Source: Aurantiochytrium sp. KH105
Lineage: Eukaryota > Sar > Bigyra > Thraustochytrida > Thraustochytriidae
DNA: 64,000 nucleotides
NCBI GenBank assembly: GCA_003116975.1
Contig: BGKB01000022.1
Location: 62,001-126,000 of the forward strand
Direction: 5' to 3'
The position numbers and the translations under genes were made by a program. The notes under the pieces were generated by a model. That model saw nothing but the letters and a program-made list of their open reading frames with translations, did not search any database and had not been told where the DNA came from. Positions 49,460 to 60,412 of the stretch are shown piece after piece (position 1 is the stretch's first letter; every line of letters starts with the position of its first letter).

Positions 49460-49722
49460 TCATTCACTGTCATTCATTCGTTCATTCATTCATTCATTCA
49501 TTCATTCATTCATTCATTCATTCATTCATTCATTCATTCATTCATTCTGTCATTCATTCTGTCATTCTGTCATTCATTCATTCATTCTGTCATTCATTCA
49601 TTCTGTCATTCATTCACTGTCATTCATTCATTCATTCACTGTCATTCATTCATTCACCACTGTCCTTCATTCTCTGTCATTCATTCACTTGTCATTCATT
49701 CACTGTCATTCATTCATTCTTC
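49460..49722. repeat. CATT tetranucleotide tract with CTGT interruptions
   Basis: About 260 bp of tandem ATTC/CATT units. The first half is almost pure (over fifteen units near 49481-49546), then units are interrupted at intervals by CTGT or ACTGT, producing a higher-order pattern. It is the longest simple repeat in the window. Confidence 0.95.
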
Positions 49723-50651
49723 ATCCACATGGCCATGGCATGTTTGCTTGGCTGCAGGCAGTCTGCCTCCCGACTTCTAGGCCCACTTTGCAGCCCCACA
49801 GAGGAAGTCGGGGCTGAGCACGCTGAAGTGGAGAATGGCGCCGGCCAAGTGGGACTCTGCCTCGCCTCGCCCTCCCGCGCGACCTAGCGTCGCGTCTAGC
49901 CGCGCCCTACTGCAACCTCTCCCTCGCTAACCCCCCAGGCCCCTGCTCCTTCCGGTGCCCCCCCCCCTTTCAGCAAATAAGGCGCGGACGGAAAAGGGTT
50001 GCGCAGAGGGGAGGCGAATAGCGTGCACGGTATCGGGTCTCGGGGCCCGAGGCACGCCATGGTGCCGGCGCTGATTCATGACGGCAGGACGCGAGGCGGG
50101 ATCTAGGTTGGCCGCACCGAGGTCTGCCTCGGCCTCGGCTCTGTCCGCGATCGTTTGTCCGGCTCGGCGAGGCTCCCTGGGCGGTCTCGCCCCCCGCTCC
50201 TGGATCGCGACTCTCGCCTCCGCCTAACTGTGACGAACGAGACGGTGACTCACATCAGAGTGAAGCGAAGTGACACAGCGAGGTCGAAGAAACGAAGCAA
50301 AACGTTTTAGGCTCGAGGACCGCGCCCGCGGCGGAGGCTCGCGCGCGGCCCTCGTTCCGCGCGGGGCCCTGCCGCCCCGGCGCGCGCCCCTCCGCCGGCG
50401 CCGCCTGCGCTGCCTGCTGCCTGCTGCCTGCCTGCGGCCTCGGGCCGGGCGAGCGAGGCGAACCGAGTTGGCCCCGAAGGCGGACCCGGGGGCGGCAGTC
50501 GCGGGCGGAGGTCCTCCCTCCCTCCCTCCTGGCCGTCTTCTCCGCCGCCCCGAGACGGGCAGGCCGCGCGGACTCGCGCTCGCGGGCCGCGGCGCGCGCG
50601 TAGGAGCGCGGGAAGAAAAGGGAAACGAGCCAGGGATACCGGGCGGCCGGA

Positions 50652-52430
50652 ATGGCGTTTTATCTGTGCACGAGCACGTCGCGGTCCGTGTCGCTCGGCG
50701 TGGCCTCCTTCTATACGGCCGTCTATGTCGTCTTCTTTGTGCTGGCGTTCGTCGTGGCCCTCAGGCACTGCATGTACGAGTTCTGGATCGCGCCCCTGGT
50801 CACCGCGCTCGTCCTCTTGAACGCATCCTACCTTGCGGCTGTAGAACCGGGAGATCTCACGCCGGCTGAGGCGCAGTTCACGCTCGCGCTCCTCGTCTTC
50901 GACGCCTTCACCATACCACTATACATCCTTCAGCTCTTCGAGCTCACTTTCATGGTGCACCGAAATCGCTCGGTTAATTTTTGCTGCGTTCAACTCGAGG
51001 AAGTGGGCTCTCGTCGGGCGAGCCAGCGGCTTCTATGCGTACGCCTCCTTGCTCGAGGGCTCATTCTCGCGCTGGCAGTTCTCGCACTCGCGAGCCAGTC
51101 ACTCAAGGTTTCCGGCCTCAACGCGGACCTGGTGGTCGCGGAAAATGTGACTCTTTGTTCCCGTGGCGTCTTCGCTACGTATTTATATCCCGAGCTCGAC
51201 AATGAGTACTTTTCGCGCGGCAACGCGAAACAAACGCTCGAAGTGGTTGTTGATCTATTGCAACCATTGGTGCTTCTCCTCTCGGCAGCCTATCTGGGAT
51301 TGCTTTTGTGGCGATACGGAACTTTTTATGCCTTTCGGCCCAGTTCTCTTTACCTCAATCCGTGGGTGGCCCTTTCGGTTTTTTCACTCGCGTTTCTCAT
51401 TGCCATGTTTTTCTACACATCCTTTAGCGCATTCACATTGGCGCTCCTCATTCTGCAAATTGCCTGCTTCCTCATCACCAAGCTTGTTATTGATGAGCTC
51501 CATGCGTTTCACGACTTGAACGACTACCTCGAAAAGTCGCAGCGTCGCATGGAACCGACTCCCGGAGCACGAGGATCGGAGGACAGCGACCGCGCTGCAC
51601 AGGGATTTGCCGAGACCCTAGCGCGGCATGCTACGAGTTCACGTGTGGCCAATGGGGATGACGCAGAGGTTGACAAACTTGAGGATGGAGAGGCACATGC
51701 TCTCGAGGACAAGGCTCGCGCAGGCTTTGCGCGGAACGCAATCGCGCCGCATGAAATGCGGGTCAGTCGACGTGCGGAAGGTCGCAAAGAGCTGCTCCAC
51801 AGCCACTCTCTCCCGCTGCACCTTTCAGGGTCCGCAAATCGAGGCGTCGCTCAACCGCTATATCCCAATGATGTTAGTGCAGAAGCAGATGATGGCCACG
51901 ACCTCGCGGAGGTGTCCATCCATATTCCTCGACACCAAGGTCGAGACCACGATATGAACGCAAACGTGCAGCCCCCTCTTTCTGTCGCCCAATCCTTGAA
52001 AGGGGGAATTGACAGCAAGGAGCACAATGCTGATGGAAGTGGGAGGCCAATGACGATGAGCTTTGACCTTGGCGCGGAGAACGCCGGCAAGGCTCGATCA
52101 AGAAGCCAGATCAGTGAGGCAACCATCTGCGAAGACGACGTCGACGACGAAGATGACGACGACGACGATAGCAAAAACAACAACAATCACAATATCAACA
52201 ATAACAATCATGGCGAGCACGGCGACGAAGAGAATACGTCCGGCAGTTTCGGCGAGCACGGACATTGTAGACGCAGCAAAACCGGCGGAATCTGCGCGTC
52301 AACAGTCGCGTCGCAGCCGCTGTCCCCTCTCTCGTCGTCATCGTCGTGCGAGCAGGGAGCAGAAGACGAGGTCAATAAGTCGGCAGACGGAAAAGAAGAA
52401 TCGCAGTCCACGGCCTTTGTTCTCACCTGA
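50652..52430 (+). CDS. Seven-TM membrane protein of unknown family with acidic/Asn-rich tail
   Basis: 592 residues from the ATG at 50652. Seven hydrophobic segments can be traced: ~18-36, 42-62, 72-98, 130-148, 195-220, 235-256 and 260-285, with an N-glycosylation-type NVT in the loop before TM5. The topology would fit a GPCR-like or transporter-like fold, but I recognise no family motif (no DRY, no NPxxY). After TM7 comes a short conserved-looking helix (VIDELHAFHDLNDYLEKSQ) and a ~290-residue cytosolic tail ending in low complexity (poly-Asp, Asn/His). The tail may be regulatory. The start is chosen as the first ATG before TM1; the sequence upstream is GC-rich and non-coding in appearance. 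Confidence 0.75.
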   Translation: MAFYLCTSTSRSVSLGVASFYTAVYVVFFVLAFVVALRHCMYEFWIAPLVTALVLLNASYLAAVEPGDLTPAEAQFTLALLVFDAFTIPLYILQLFELTFMVHRNRSVNFCCVQLEEVGSRRASQRLLCVRLLARGLILALAVLALASQSLKVSGLNADLVVAENVTLCSRGVFATYLYPELDNEYFSRGNAKQTLEVVVDLLQPLVLLLSAAYLGLLLWRYGTFYAFRPSSLYLNPWVALSVFSLAFLIAMFFYTSFSAFTLALLILQIACFLITKLVIDELHAFHDLNDYLEKSQRRMEPTPGARGSEDSDRAAQGFAETLARHATSSRVANGDDAEVDKLEDGEAHALEDKARAGFARNAIAPHEMRVSRRAEGRKELLHSHSLPLHLSGSANRGVAQPLYPNDVSAEADDGHDLAEVSIHIPRHQGRDHDMNANVQPPLSVAQSLKGGIDSKEHNADGSGRPMTMSFDLGAENAGKARSRSQISEATICEDDVDDEDDDDDDSKNNNNHNINNNNHGEHGDEENTSGSFGEHGHCRRSKTGGICASTVASQPLSPLSSSSSCEQGAEDEVNKSADGKEESQSTAFVLT

Positions 52431-52827
52431 TTGTTGGAAAGGAACCTTTCATGACTGTGTCTGTGGCTGTCAGTATGCGAAGGAGACTTTATGCATGTAC
52501 ATATTCACCGAAAAGGAGATTCATGATTGTAGCTCGCCATAAGAGAAAAATCACGTCCAGCTAGTCCATGCGAACAAAGTAACAAGCGCAGCGCACAATA
52601 ACCAATGCTTCAGCACACATGCAAGTCACGGCGGAGAAAGCCAGAGGGGTTGCTACAAGATTGATCATTGTTAGGGCCATAACAATATGGAAATCTGTCT
52701 CCAAGCGGTCGAAGCGGGCGGGCCTGTCAAAAGCATAAATTGTCGCACAAGTAGTTTTTATACAAAAGAAATATTGTGTTTCATTCAGACGGTGCCACGC
52801 CAGTGGCAATCGACAAAATAAAAGATT
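52431..52827. other. Convergent intergenic region
   Basis: 397 bp between the 7-TM gene stop and the FNDC3-like stop. AT-richer, with an AATAAA at about 52815-52821. No gene seen. Confidence 0.5.
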
Positions 52828-55800
52828 CTAGCTAATCCATACAAAGAAAAAGATGATCGCAAAGCCTGCGCCAGCGCACACGCAAGCAAAACGCGGAAAG
52901 CGCACATACCAAGCAAGTCGCTTGCTACGAAGGGCGTCACTCGCCGACACCAAGTCACCTGTTGAGGCAATGGAAGATCTGCGGACAACTCCAGCATGCG
53001 CATCCTCCATCATCTCTTCATTTCCGCCGGCGTCACTCATGGCCTCGCTATCGATCGTGCTCGCTGTCGTCGCAGATTCGCCTGTTTCGCTCGCACAGTC
53101 CCTCACCTTGACGCCTGCTGTTCGCAGGGTACATGAGTTACTAAAGGGACTGCACGCGCCCCCGGGGGCCACAGCCTGGACACGGGCTCGGTACCAAGTC
53201 TCTGGCTTGGCCGTGCGAAAGACAAAGATCGATGCCTCGCCCTGGTATACCACTTCAAAGGACGGCCGTTTCTCGCGCTTCGATCGCATTTGAGCGACTT
53301 GCAGTCGGTACTTGACCCCGCCGCTGCAGGACGACATCTTTGTGGCAGGCTCCCATACAAAAGTGAGGGGATCAAGGTGATCTGCTGATAGAGATTGCGG
53401 CGCCGTGACCGAGGCGTGGGCCTCCTGCATGGCGAATGTCTGCCAGGGTGAGAAAGGCCCACTTCCGCACGCGTTCACGGCGCGCACGCGAAGGCGGTAG
53501 TTCGACGAAGCCTGCAATTTCTTCATCGTTGCTCGAGGCGTGTCTGAGGCCTGAAATTGGACACCTGCATCGATGGGCCCCTTTGCACCGATACGCTCAA
53601 GCTGCGTCTCGTAGCCGATGATGGAAGCTTTGCCCTTGTACGATGGCGGCCTCCATTCGCATTTGACGGTGGATGCGGACATCACATCTACTTGAATTGG
53701 TCCCTCCACGGGACCCGGCTCCGTGTGGGACATGCGTTCGCAAACAATCTCGGAAGGGCTGCTCTCAGCGATGCGAGAGACGGCAATGACCCGCGCACGA
53801 ATCGTTACACCGGGGTCGACATCCTCAAGGACGAACTCGCACGCGTCGGGCGGGAGGAGCTTACGATCTGCGTGGGCGCGGACAAAATCAGCTTCGCGAG
53901 ACGCTGCCGATGCGAGAGAGAGGAGCGAGCATGAGCTCTCGGATGACGCAACGCTGCTACGGCTTTCGAGCGTCCCTGCGGCGCCCTTCGGACTCGCTCC
54001 GTTCATGCGCATGCGTGCTTTCCGAGAGCGCAAGACATTGGAAGTTTGGATTGGCAGTCTTTGCTTGGCCGGTGCGCCGCCGCTTTCATGGCACGTTTCG
54101 ACCCTGTAACCCACGAGAGCCGCTCCTCCATTCCACGCGGGCGCCTTCCAAGAGATGCGCATCGCACGCCGCTTGTGTGTCTTGGCAAGAATCTCAATCT
54201 CCAGGGTCTGCGGTGCCTGTGGCGCAGACAGCGCCGAACGGACAGCCACAGGATGCGACCAGGGGCTCGCCTGACCGCGCATCCAAACGCGAGCGCGAAA
54301 GGCATACATTGTACCACTGCGTTCGACAGGGACGGTGACCGCGTCTTCGTCGAGCCCTGGTTTTGCCGAAATGCAAGCAAAGGACCCAGACGGTTCGACG
54401 ATGCCCCCCTTCTTTTCTTTGGTGCGGCTCATGGCAACTTCCCAATAGCCCTTTTCTGAAACTTGATCGAGTGCCGGCAGAGCTAAAACAATTACGCGAG
54501 ACGTCACGCTCTTGGGTCGGAGAATCGCAGGTCGCAGCGGCCGGCATTGCCCGAGGGCAAAAGATACGGACGAATTTGATCGGGGGCTCGTTCCCGCGTC
54601 CGTCTCCAGGGCAGTTTGGAAAATGTACGAGTGCCCGGGCTGCAGTGTATCCGTAACGAACGAAGTAGTGGGGCCCCGATAGACTTCGCGCCAGCCATCA
54701 ATGTTCCAGGCAATATCGGCGGGTTTCGGGGAGGTCGCAGCACCTTCCACAGTGGCAACCTCCTTTGCACCAAGCTTGACTTCCGCATACTCGCGAAAAT
54801 GCAAGGCGGCCGCGTCCTTTGTAGACACCCCCTCCTGCGCCTTGTCTTGCGCTCCCTCCAAGTCGTCATCAAAGACGACCCAGTACCCGGCAGATCTTGC
54901 AAGACCCATGACCATCGCAGGCAGCCAAAGATCGCTCCCGTCTACTCCACTGCCGCATCGAGGGGCCAAGGCAAGGCACTTTGTGCCTGCTCGCGCAAGA
55001 ACACGTGGCGACGACGCGCCTGCAGGGTTCGAGCCACAAACTTGAAAGCTGATACCATGTGATGATTCGGCGACTGCAGCGTCCGCGTGTACGTCGGCAC
55101 TGTCTGGTATGTCATGAACGCGATGCGGCAAAAGAGAACTCTGGCGTTTTGCCCATACAATGTATCTCACAGATGCAAAGGGAACGTCTGCCCGAGGCCA
55201 ACGCAGGACAACACAGCCTCCTTCAAAGGCGGCGGTGACAGCGCCGGAGGGAGCCTGCGGGGCTTTTACGAGCGTGGTAAACGTGGTTTCGGGGGACGGG
55301 TCCGACCACCCAAACTCGTTCATTGCAAGCACGCGGATGCAGTGCGAAGTTCCTGGACGCAGACCGCGCATCGTGCAGGTGGGCTCGAGTCCAGAATAGG
55401 CCACTGAAAAATCGGCAGCGTCCTCCTGGCGGTGTTCCACGGTGTACGTCCGAACACTGGACCCATTCACGTTTACCGGAGCTTCCCATGCAACAAGTGT
55501 GACATCCTCCGAGCTGCGCTCATGTTTGCAGTTTTCCAACAAAGCTTGTCCTGGGGGCTCCGGGGCCTTTCCACAGGTCTCCACACGTGTGTCTGGCGAG
55601 TACGCAGAGCGGCCATGTTCATTCTCTGCACACACGCGCACAGTGTACGCGGTGGCCGGTTCGAGGTTTTGTGTGATGACACAGTGCCGCTCGCTGCCAG
55701 AGTAAACGGTGGTAAAGGTGTCATTTTCATTTGTCGCCTTGCAAAGTTGAACTTGAAACCGTGTGGTGCTCTGCGCCTCTGAGGCGTCTTGTTTGTCTTC

Positions 55801-56817
55801 TTCGCTGCTAAGATCCTGATCTTGTGCTTCATCCCACACAAGGTGGAGTTGGTGCGGATCCGCAATGCCTGAAGAGATTCTGAGATTGCGCGGAGGCATC
55901 GGCGGCGTGTCGACTTTTGCGCCGGATTGCACAGAGACTGACCATGGCCCTGATCCGGCTTTCGAGCCGACGGCCCGCACGCGGAAGAGACCGGAAGAGT
56001 TCCTGTGATAGTGGTTTGGAGCAGAGCCCTCATAAATCACAGTCCAACGCTGATGCTCTTCTTCAAACTTTTGCAGTGTATATGTAATGTGTGCATTGCC
56101 CCCATCGCAGACTGGCCGTTGCCAAGAAAGGCCGCATGGGGACTCTTGCAAAAGTCTTGGGCAAGCGGGCGGCAGAACAGAGGTACGCACGTGGGCACAC
56201 TTGAGCTCCATTTGATGAACAGGGCCCCATGATGCCCCTGCGCCTGCGCCGAGGTTTTCTTGCTTGGAGAGAAGTTTAAAGAAATACGAGTGATGTCCGA
56301 GGCGAAGACCTGTGACCTTGCACTTGAAGCGCAGAATTTCGCCATCCGCACTGGCGTTGCTCGAGTCTCGAGTAAAAGATGTATCGAAAAGTTCGAGCCG
56401 ACAGACCTCGTTTGGCTCTTCATCATGGTTTTCTACTTGGTGTGATGTCACGACTGTGTACACTTGGCCTGGGGCGTGGTTGCGAATAGTGCCTGTTACA
56501 ATGCATTCGACGGTCCGACGATGGTCGCTGTGCGTTTCTGAGAGCACAGCTGGACTTGGCTCGAAGAGTACAGTGGTCTCCTGACGCGCTCTTCGGCGGC
56601 TGCAGGCCCGTCCGGATGGCGTTGAAGGGAGGCGGATGCACGGGCTGCTGCTGCTGCTCCCGCTGCTGCTGCTGCATGACGAAAGGTGCGACATGGCTTC
56701 CGTGGCGAATGTGTCGGTACTGCTGGCAAACGATTGTAGTCGTCGGAAGCCGGACGACGCGTTGTCTGGGACATTCTCAGGGTCAACTTGAGCGTCACTG
56801 GCGGCGTTGCTCGCCAT
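52828..56817 (-). CDS. FNDC3-like multi-FN3 protein with C-terminal membrane anchor
   Basis: 1329 residues from the ATG at 56817 (the frame continues upstream only from a TTG). After a Ser-rich N-terminus, about nine FN3 domains follow; clear ones begin PPMPPRNLRISSG, APEPPGQALLEN, APQAPSGAVTAA, APQAPQTLEIEI and EPGPVEGPIQVDV, with Trp and Tyr-x-Val-Arg core strands (YTVRVCAENEHGRSAY). A stretch with LWLPAMVMGLARSAGYWVVF interrupts one FN3 unit. The last ~25 residues are a hydrophobic tail (VCAGAGFAIIFFFVWIS) suited to tail anchoring with the FN3 array in the cytosol. Length, FN3 number and tail match animal FNDC3A/B (about 1200 residues, nine FN3, Golgi/ER). Function in protists is unknown. 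Confidence 0.8.
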   Translation of the reverse strand: MASNAASDAQVDPENVPDNASSGFRRLQSFASSTDTFATEAMSHLSSCSSSSGSSSSSPCIRLPSTPSGRACSRRRARQETTVLFEPSPAVLSETHSDHRRTVECIVTGTIRNHAPGQVYTVVTSHQVENHDEEPNEVCRLELFDTSFTRDSSNASADGEILRFKCKVTGLRLGHHSYFFKLLSKQENLGAGAGASWGPVHQMELKCAHVRTSVLPPACPRLLQESPCGLSWQRPVCDGGNAHITYTLQKFEEEHQRWTVIYEGSAPNHYHRNSSGLFRVRAVGSKAGSGPWSVSVQSGAKVDTPPMPPRNLRISSGIADPHQLHLVWDEAQDQDLSSEEDKQDASEAQSTTRFQVQLCKATNENDTFTTVYSGSERHCVITQNLEPATAYTVRVCAENEHGRSAYSPDTRVETCGKAPEPPGQALLENCKHERSSEDVTLVAWEAPVNVNGSSVRTYTVEHRQEDAADFSVAYSGLEPTCTMRGLRPGTSHCIRVLAMNEFGWSDPSPETTFTTLVKAPQAPSGAVTAAFEGGCVVLRWPRADVPFASVRYIVWAKRQSSLLPHRVHDIPDSADVHADAAVAESSHGISFQVCGSNPAGASSPRVLARAGTKCLALAPRCGSGVDGSDLWLPAMVMGLARSAGYWVVFDDDLEGAQDKAQEGVSTKDAAALHFREYAEVKLGAKEVATVEGAATSPKPADIAWNIDGWREVYRGPTTSFVTDTLQPGHSYIFQTALETDAGTSPRSNSSVSFALGQCRPLRPAILRPKSVTSRVIVLALPALDQVSEKGYWEVAMSRTKEKKGGIVEPSGSFACISAKPGLDEDAVTVPVERSGTMYAFRARVWMRGQASPWSHPVAVRSALSAPQAPQTLEIEILAKTHKRRAMRISWKAPAWNGGAALVGYRVETCHESGGAPAKQRLPIQTSNVLRSRKARMRMNGASPKGAAGTLESRSSVASSESSCSLLSLASAASREADFVRAHADRKLLPPDACEFVLEDVDPGVTIRARVIAVSRIAESSPSEIVCERMSHTEPGPVEGPIQVDVMSASTVKCEWRPPSYKGKASIIGYETQLERIGAKGPIDAGVQFQASDTPRATMKKLQASSNYRLRVRAVNACGSGPFSPWQTFAMQEAHASVTAPQSLSADHLDPLTFVWEPATKMSSCSGGVKYRLQVAQMRSKREKRPSFEVVYQGEASIFVFRTAKPETWYRARVQAVAPGGACSPFSNSCTLRTAGVKVRDCASETGESATTASTIDSEAMSDAGGNEEMMEDAHAGVVRRSSIASTGDLVSASDALRSKRLAWYVRFPRFACVCAGAGFAIIFFFVWIS

Positions 56818-57133
56818 GCTGTGCAACACGTCGGCGGTCTCCCACCTTCCGTCCCCGCGCCCGTCCTTCCACGTCCTTCGCGCTCGCTCGCTGGCTTTGC
56901 TCGCCGCAGTCAAGCCTGCCAGAAAGAAGAGAGGTCCGCTACGCCGCCGCGCGGTCCCTGTGCCTGCAGGCGCCCGTCTCCGGCGTGGCGTGGCGTGGCG
57001 TGGCTTGCCTCGCCTTCCTCGTCTCCTCCCTCGCGCGGCGCCGCGCGGCGTCGCTCTCGCGCTCGGCAGGCGCCGCTCTCGCGCCGCTCTCTCTTCTGGC
57101 TGGCGCGCTGCTGCCTGCCCTGCCGTCTCTGTT

Positions 57134-57136
<3 letters not shown>

Positions 57137-57169
<33 letters not shown>

Positions 57170-57170
57170 G
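57137..57170. repeat. CTTG tetranucleotide array
   Basis: About eight tandem CTTG/GCTT units in the gene-free tract; a shorter copy lies at 58570-58588. Confidence 0.92.
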
Positions 57171-57735
57171 GCCTCCTCTGCTTGCTGCCTGCTCGCTGCT
57201 TGCGCTGCTTCTACTATTGAACAGCGACCGAATAGCGCCCTCGCTGCGTGCTACTAGACTAGCCGCCGCGGACCGCGGGCTGCTTCCCGCCCGCCGTCTC
57301 CTCCGCGCGCTCTGCGCGCCGGGGCCCGCCGCGCGGCCGGCGTCCTCGCGCGCCCGAGCAGCTGCTGCAGCGGCGGCGGCTCGGGCTGCGCAGGCGAGGA
57401 AAGCGGCGCGGGGGAGGGACCCGCGGCCTCCCCTCCCTCGGTGCCGTTTCCCGTCTCCCGTTCTGGACCTGCTGCTGGAGGAGCTGTGCAGCAGGGACTG
57501 CGGCAGCGACGCGGTCCGCGAGGAGCTCGGGGCTCTGGCGACGTAGGAACTGGCGAGGAGACGCGCGGCGAGCGGTCGCTGGCCGAGGAAGCGGGCTCGG
57601 GCTCGGGCTCGAGCTCGGAAGAGCGAGGACGATGAGATGAGGACTTGGTCGCGGTCTCGCGAGGCCAAGACAAGGCAAGTCAAGGCCAGAGGCGAGGCCG
57701 GTCGCGCTTCCGTGTCCCCGATGGACCCCGGGTCC

Positions 57736-57770
57736 GAGTTGAGTTGAGTTGAGTTGAGTTGAGTTGAGTT
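57736..57770. repeat. GAGTT pentanucleotide array
   Basis: Seven perfect tandem GAGTT units. Confidence 0.95.
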
Positions 57771-58224
57771 GACTTCGGTCTGCTGCTGCTGCTCTCGCTG
57801 CTGCGGCTGGCTGCTTGCTTGCCTGCTTGCTTATTACTTGCTGCCAGGTGTTGGTTGGGTCGATCGAACCAGGTGCAGCGCGTGCGGCCACTGTGCATGC
57901 AGTGCAGCCGCAGACGCTCGCTTGCTCGCTCGCTCTCGGCGCTTCTCGAATCTCCGCCAGGCGCAGCGCCGTCGGCGGCGCACTGCTCCGCGCTGCTGCT
58001 CGCGCCCGTCGCCGCCCGGCCGGGTCGAGGCAGCGGCGAAGGCTGTTTGTAGCGGGCTTGCTTGCTCGCTTGCTCGCTTGCGATTGACGCGGCGATCGAG
58101 TGCAGCGTATGCACGCACGCGCGTGTATAGTAGGGAACAGTGTAGTAACTGGAGACGCTGTAGACTCTTGTATATAACTAAGCCAGCGCGGAGGAGGAGC
58201 AGCACAAAGAATCGAAGAAGACGA

Positions 58225-58345
58225 GACGCCGTGTGCGCGTGTGCGCGTGTGCGCGCGTGCGGATGAATATTAAGGAATGGATGAATGAATGAAAGACGAA
58301 ACACTCGCGCGTGTGTGCGTGTGCGTGTGCGTGTGTGTGTGTATG
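58225..58345. repeat. GT/GC alternating purine-pyrimidine runs
   Basis: Two blocks of GTGTGC/GCGC alternation (about 58230-58262 and 58306-58343), sequence of the kind able to form Z-DNA. Confidence 0.85.
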
Positions 58346-60412
58346 GATCAGCTCCGTGTCGGCCTCTACAGAGTGCCTGTCCGGGCGAAAAGTGGACGAT
58401 AGAGAGCGAGCCCGAGATGTGTGCAGCCGCACCACTGCCACTGCCACTGCCAGTCGCTGTCGCAGACGCAGACGCAGCAGCAGGAGGCGCGAGTCGACTT
58501 TGTTTCTTTGTTTCTTTGTTTGCTCGTGTTGCGCGTGTGTGCGTGTGCACCGCGCGCCCCGGTCACTGGTGCTTGCTTGCTTGCTTGGCGCCTCTGGCGA
58601 AATTACGCTTTGCCCTGCTCTGCTCTGCTTTGCTCTGCGCTGCGTCGCTGGCCGCAGCCGCTAGCGGCTGCGAGCGATGGCGAGCGCGAGATTCTCGCCT
58701 CGCTCGATCTCGAGCTTGGCGCTCTCGCTCGCTCTTGGCTGTGGTTTGCGCCCGGCGAGACGGCGAGATCGCTGCTTGATCTCGGGAGTCCCTTGGCCGG
58801 GCTCGCTCGCGGCGGCGCCCCAGCGCGTGCACCGGTCTTGACTGCGGCCTCGGTCTCCACGCCGTTGATCGAGGTCGAGTTCCGTTCCTGGTGCTCGACA
58901 GCTTGCACGCGACAGCGGCGCCGGGCTCCTTCCTCGAGGAGGCCAAGGGCCGTCGCCGAGGACTCTCAGAAGATAGACGTCGAGTTCCTGCCGCTCCGCG
59001 TGCCTTGCTTGCACGCGACGCCGGGCTGCACGAGGCTGCGCCGGCACAGCACGGCACAGGCTGCAGCGAAGCGAGCGAGGGCGTCTGCGAAGCCTGCGTC
59101 GGCAGGCGGGGGCGGCCTTCGCGGAGGCCGATGGATGGCGCTGGCGCTGACGGATGGACGGATGGAGCTCGACGCCGCGGATTTTTGATGAAGATGACGA
59201 TGAGCGAACGAGGACCCGCCCGGTCCCGACCCGAGCTGCGGCGCCTCGCTGGAAACAGGGGCGCGGGAGCGAGCAAGCGAGCGAGCGAGCGAGGAGGTCG
59301 CGCGGGGCTCGGGCAGCGTGGCGCGGCAGGGAGCGCGGATGAAATGCCGAGGCTGCGCAGGACGAGGATTGCGGTTTTGCAGTGGCGGCTGGATTCTGTC
59401 ACGCATCTCTTCTTCTTTCAAGCCCGACCGGTAAAGCCCGGTGCAAATGTAGAAACATAGAGGAGGCAAACGCTTGCTGCGCAGACAGCGAGCGAGGGCG
59501 AAGGGCCTTGATCGCGTACAGCCAAGCGTGAAGCGCTCGTACTCCATGTCCTGGAGCACGGCACATGCGTCTTGAGAGTCAAGTGTAAAACCTGTGGCCG
59601 GCCATCTTGACGACATCAAGATGGGGCGTGCGGTGCACGGTCGTATAATATGTACGATGCACCGGGGTGGTGGAGGTCCCGGAAACAAGTGCAGGCACAA
59701 TGATGGCACCTCACATCATGTGCACCCACTGTCATGTCGATAATCCCTCTCACCTTTCGTCTGTCTGGACGATGGCCGGCGTCGTATTCGGGAGAAGGGG
59801 GAAACAAGGGGTAAGAAAGGGCATGTTCTCCACGATTGCTCCAAAACGCTTGACAGCATGCTGATAGATTCGAAGATGCTCGTGAACCGTAGACAAGCGC
59901 TTGCTTGGTCAAGGTGGGCAAGAAGTGAAATTCTAACTTATGCACTCCTCTCCCGAGATTCGCGAGGATACCTCGACGTCTTACGGTTCGAGAATTTCAT
60001 GAGATGCACGAGAGACGGAAGGAAGACCTTGACGTCTCACGAGGTTCGCGAGGAGACGCTCGACACTTTCTGGCCGGCCAATTGTACTTTTTGATGACAT
60101 CGTTGTCACGTCCCTCGCAGTGCAACACGCTGCTCCCCCGCTCCTTCGCCCTCACCCCTCCGCATCATCGCCTCATCCTCGAGTCTCAAAGTGCCCTGGA
60201 ATGGAGCGAGCGTGTCCAAGAAAGATGCATTTTCTGACGACCAAGGACGAATCGTTGCCGCCAGTACCACGCCACCGCGCGCGCGAGCGCACGCGCCACT
60301 GGACCCCAGGGGACAGGGGCGGACTGCCTGGCCTGTCCTCGCCCGCGAGCGAGGCCATCCAGCAAGCTTGCGAGCGCACGGCCAGGGCGGGCGACCGAGG
60401 AGCGAAGCGGAC

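Larger units (their letters stand above)
49348..50651. other. Repeat-rich intergenic region
   Basis: 1.3 kb between the bL27 5' end and the 7-TM gene. It contains a CTG run (49421-49453), the CATT tract (49460-49722), a C-rich stretch near 49960-49970 and GC-rich sequence up to the next start. Frames read Phe-Ile-His-Ser repeats from the tract and are not genes. It should contain both divergent promoters. Confidence 0.55.

Noticed and set aside
49460..49722. CRISPR-like periodic repeat
   Set aside because: The unit is only 4 bp with no unique spacers; it is a eukaryotic microsatellite.
49083..49817. Plus-strand frame of Phe-Ile-His-Ser repeats
   Set aside because: It is the antisense of bL27 plus translation of the CATT microsatellite.
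58563..59402. Long minus-strand Arg/Ala/Ser frame (and overlapping plus-strand frames)
   Set aside because: All six frames stay open because of GC bias; no domain, no repeat of codon preference seen in real genes.
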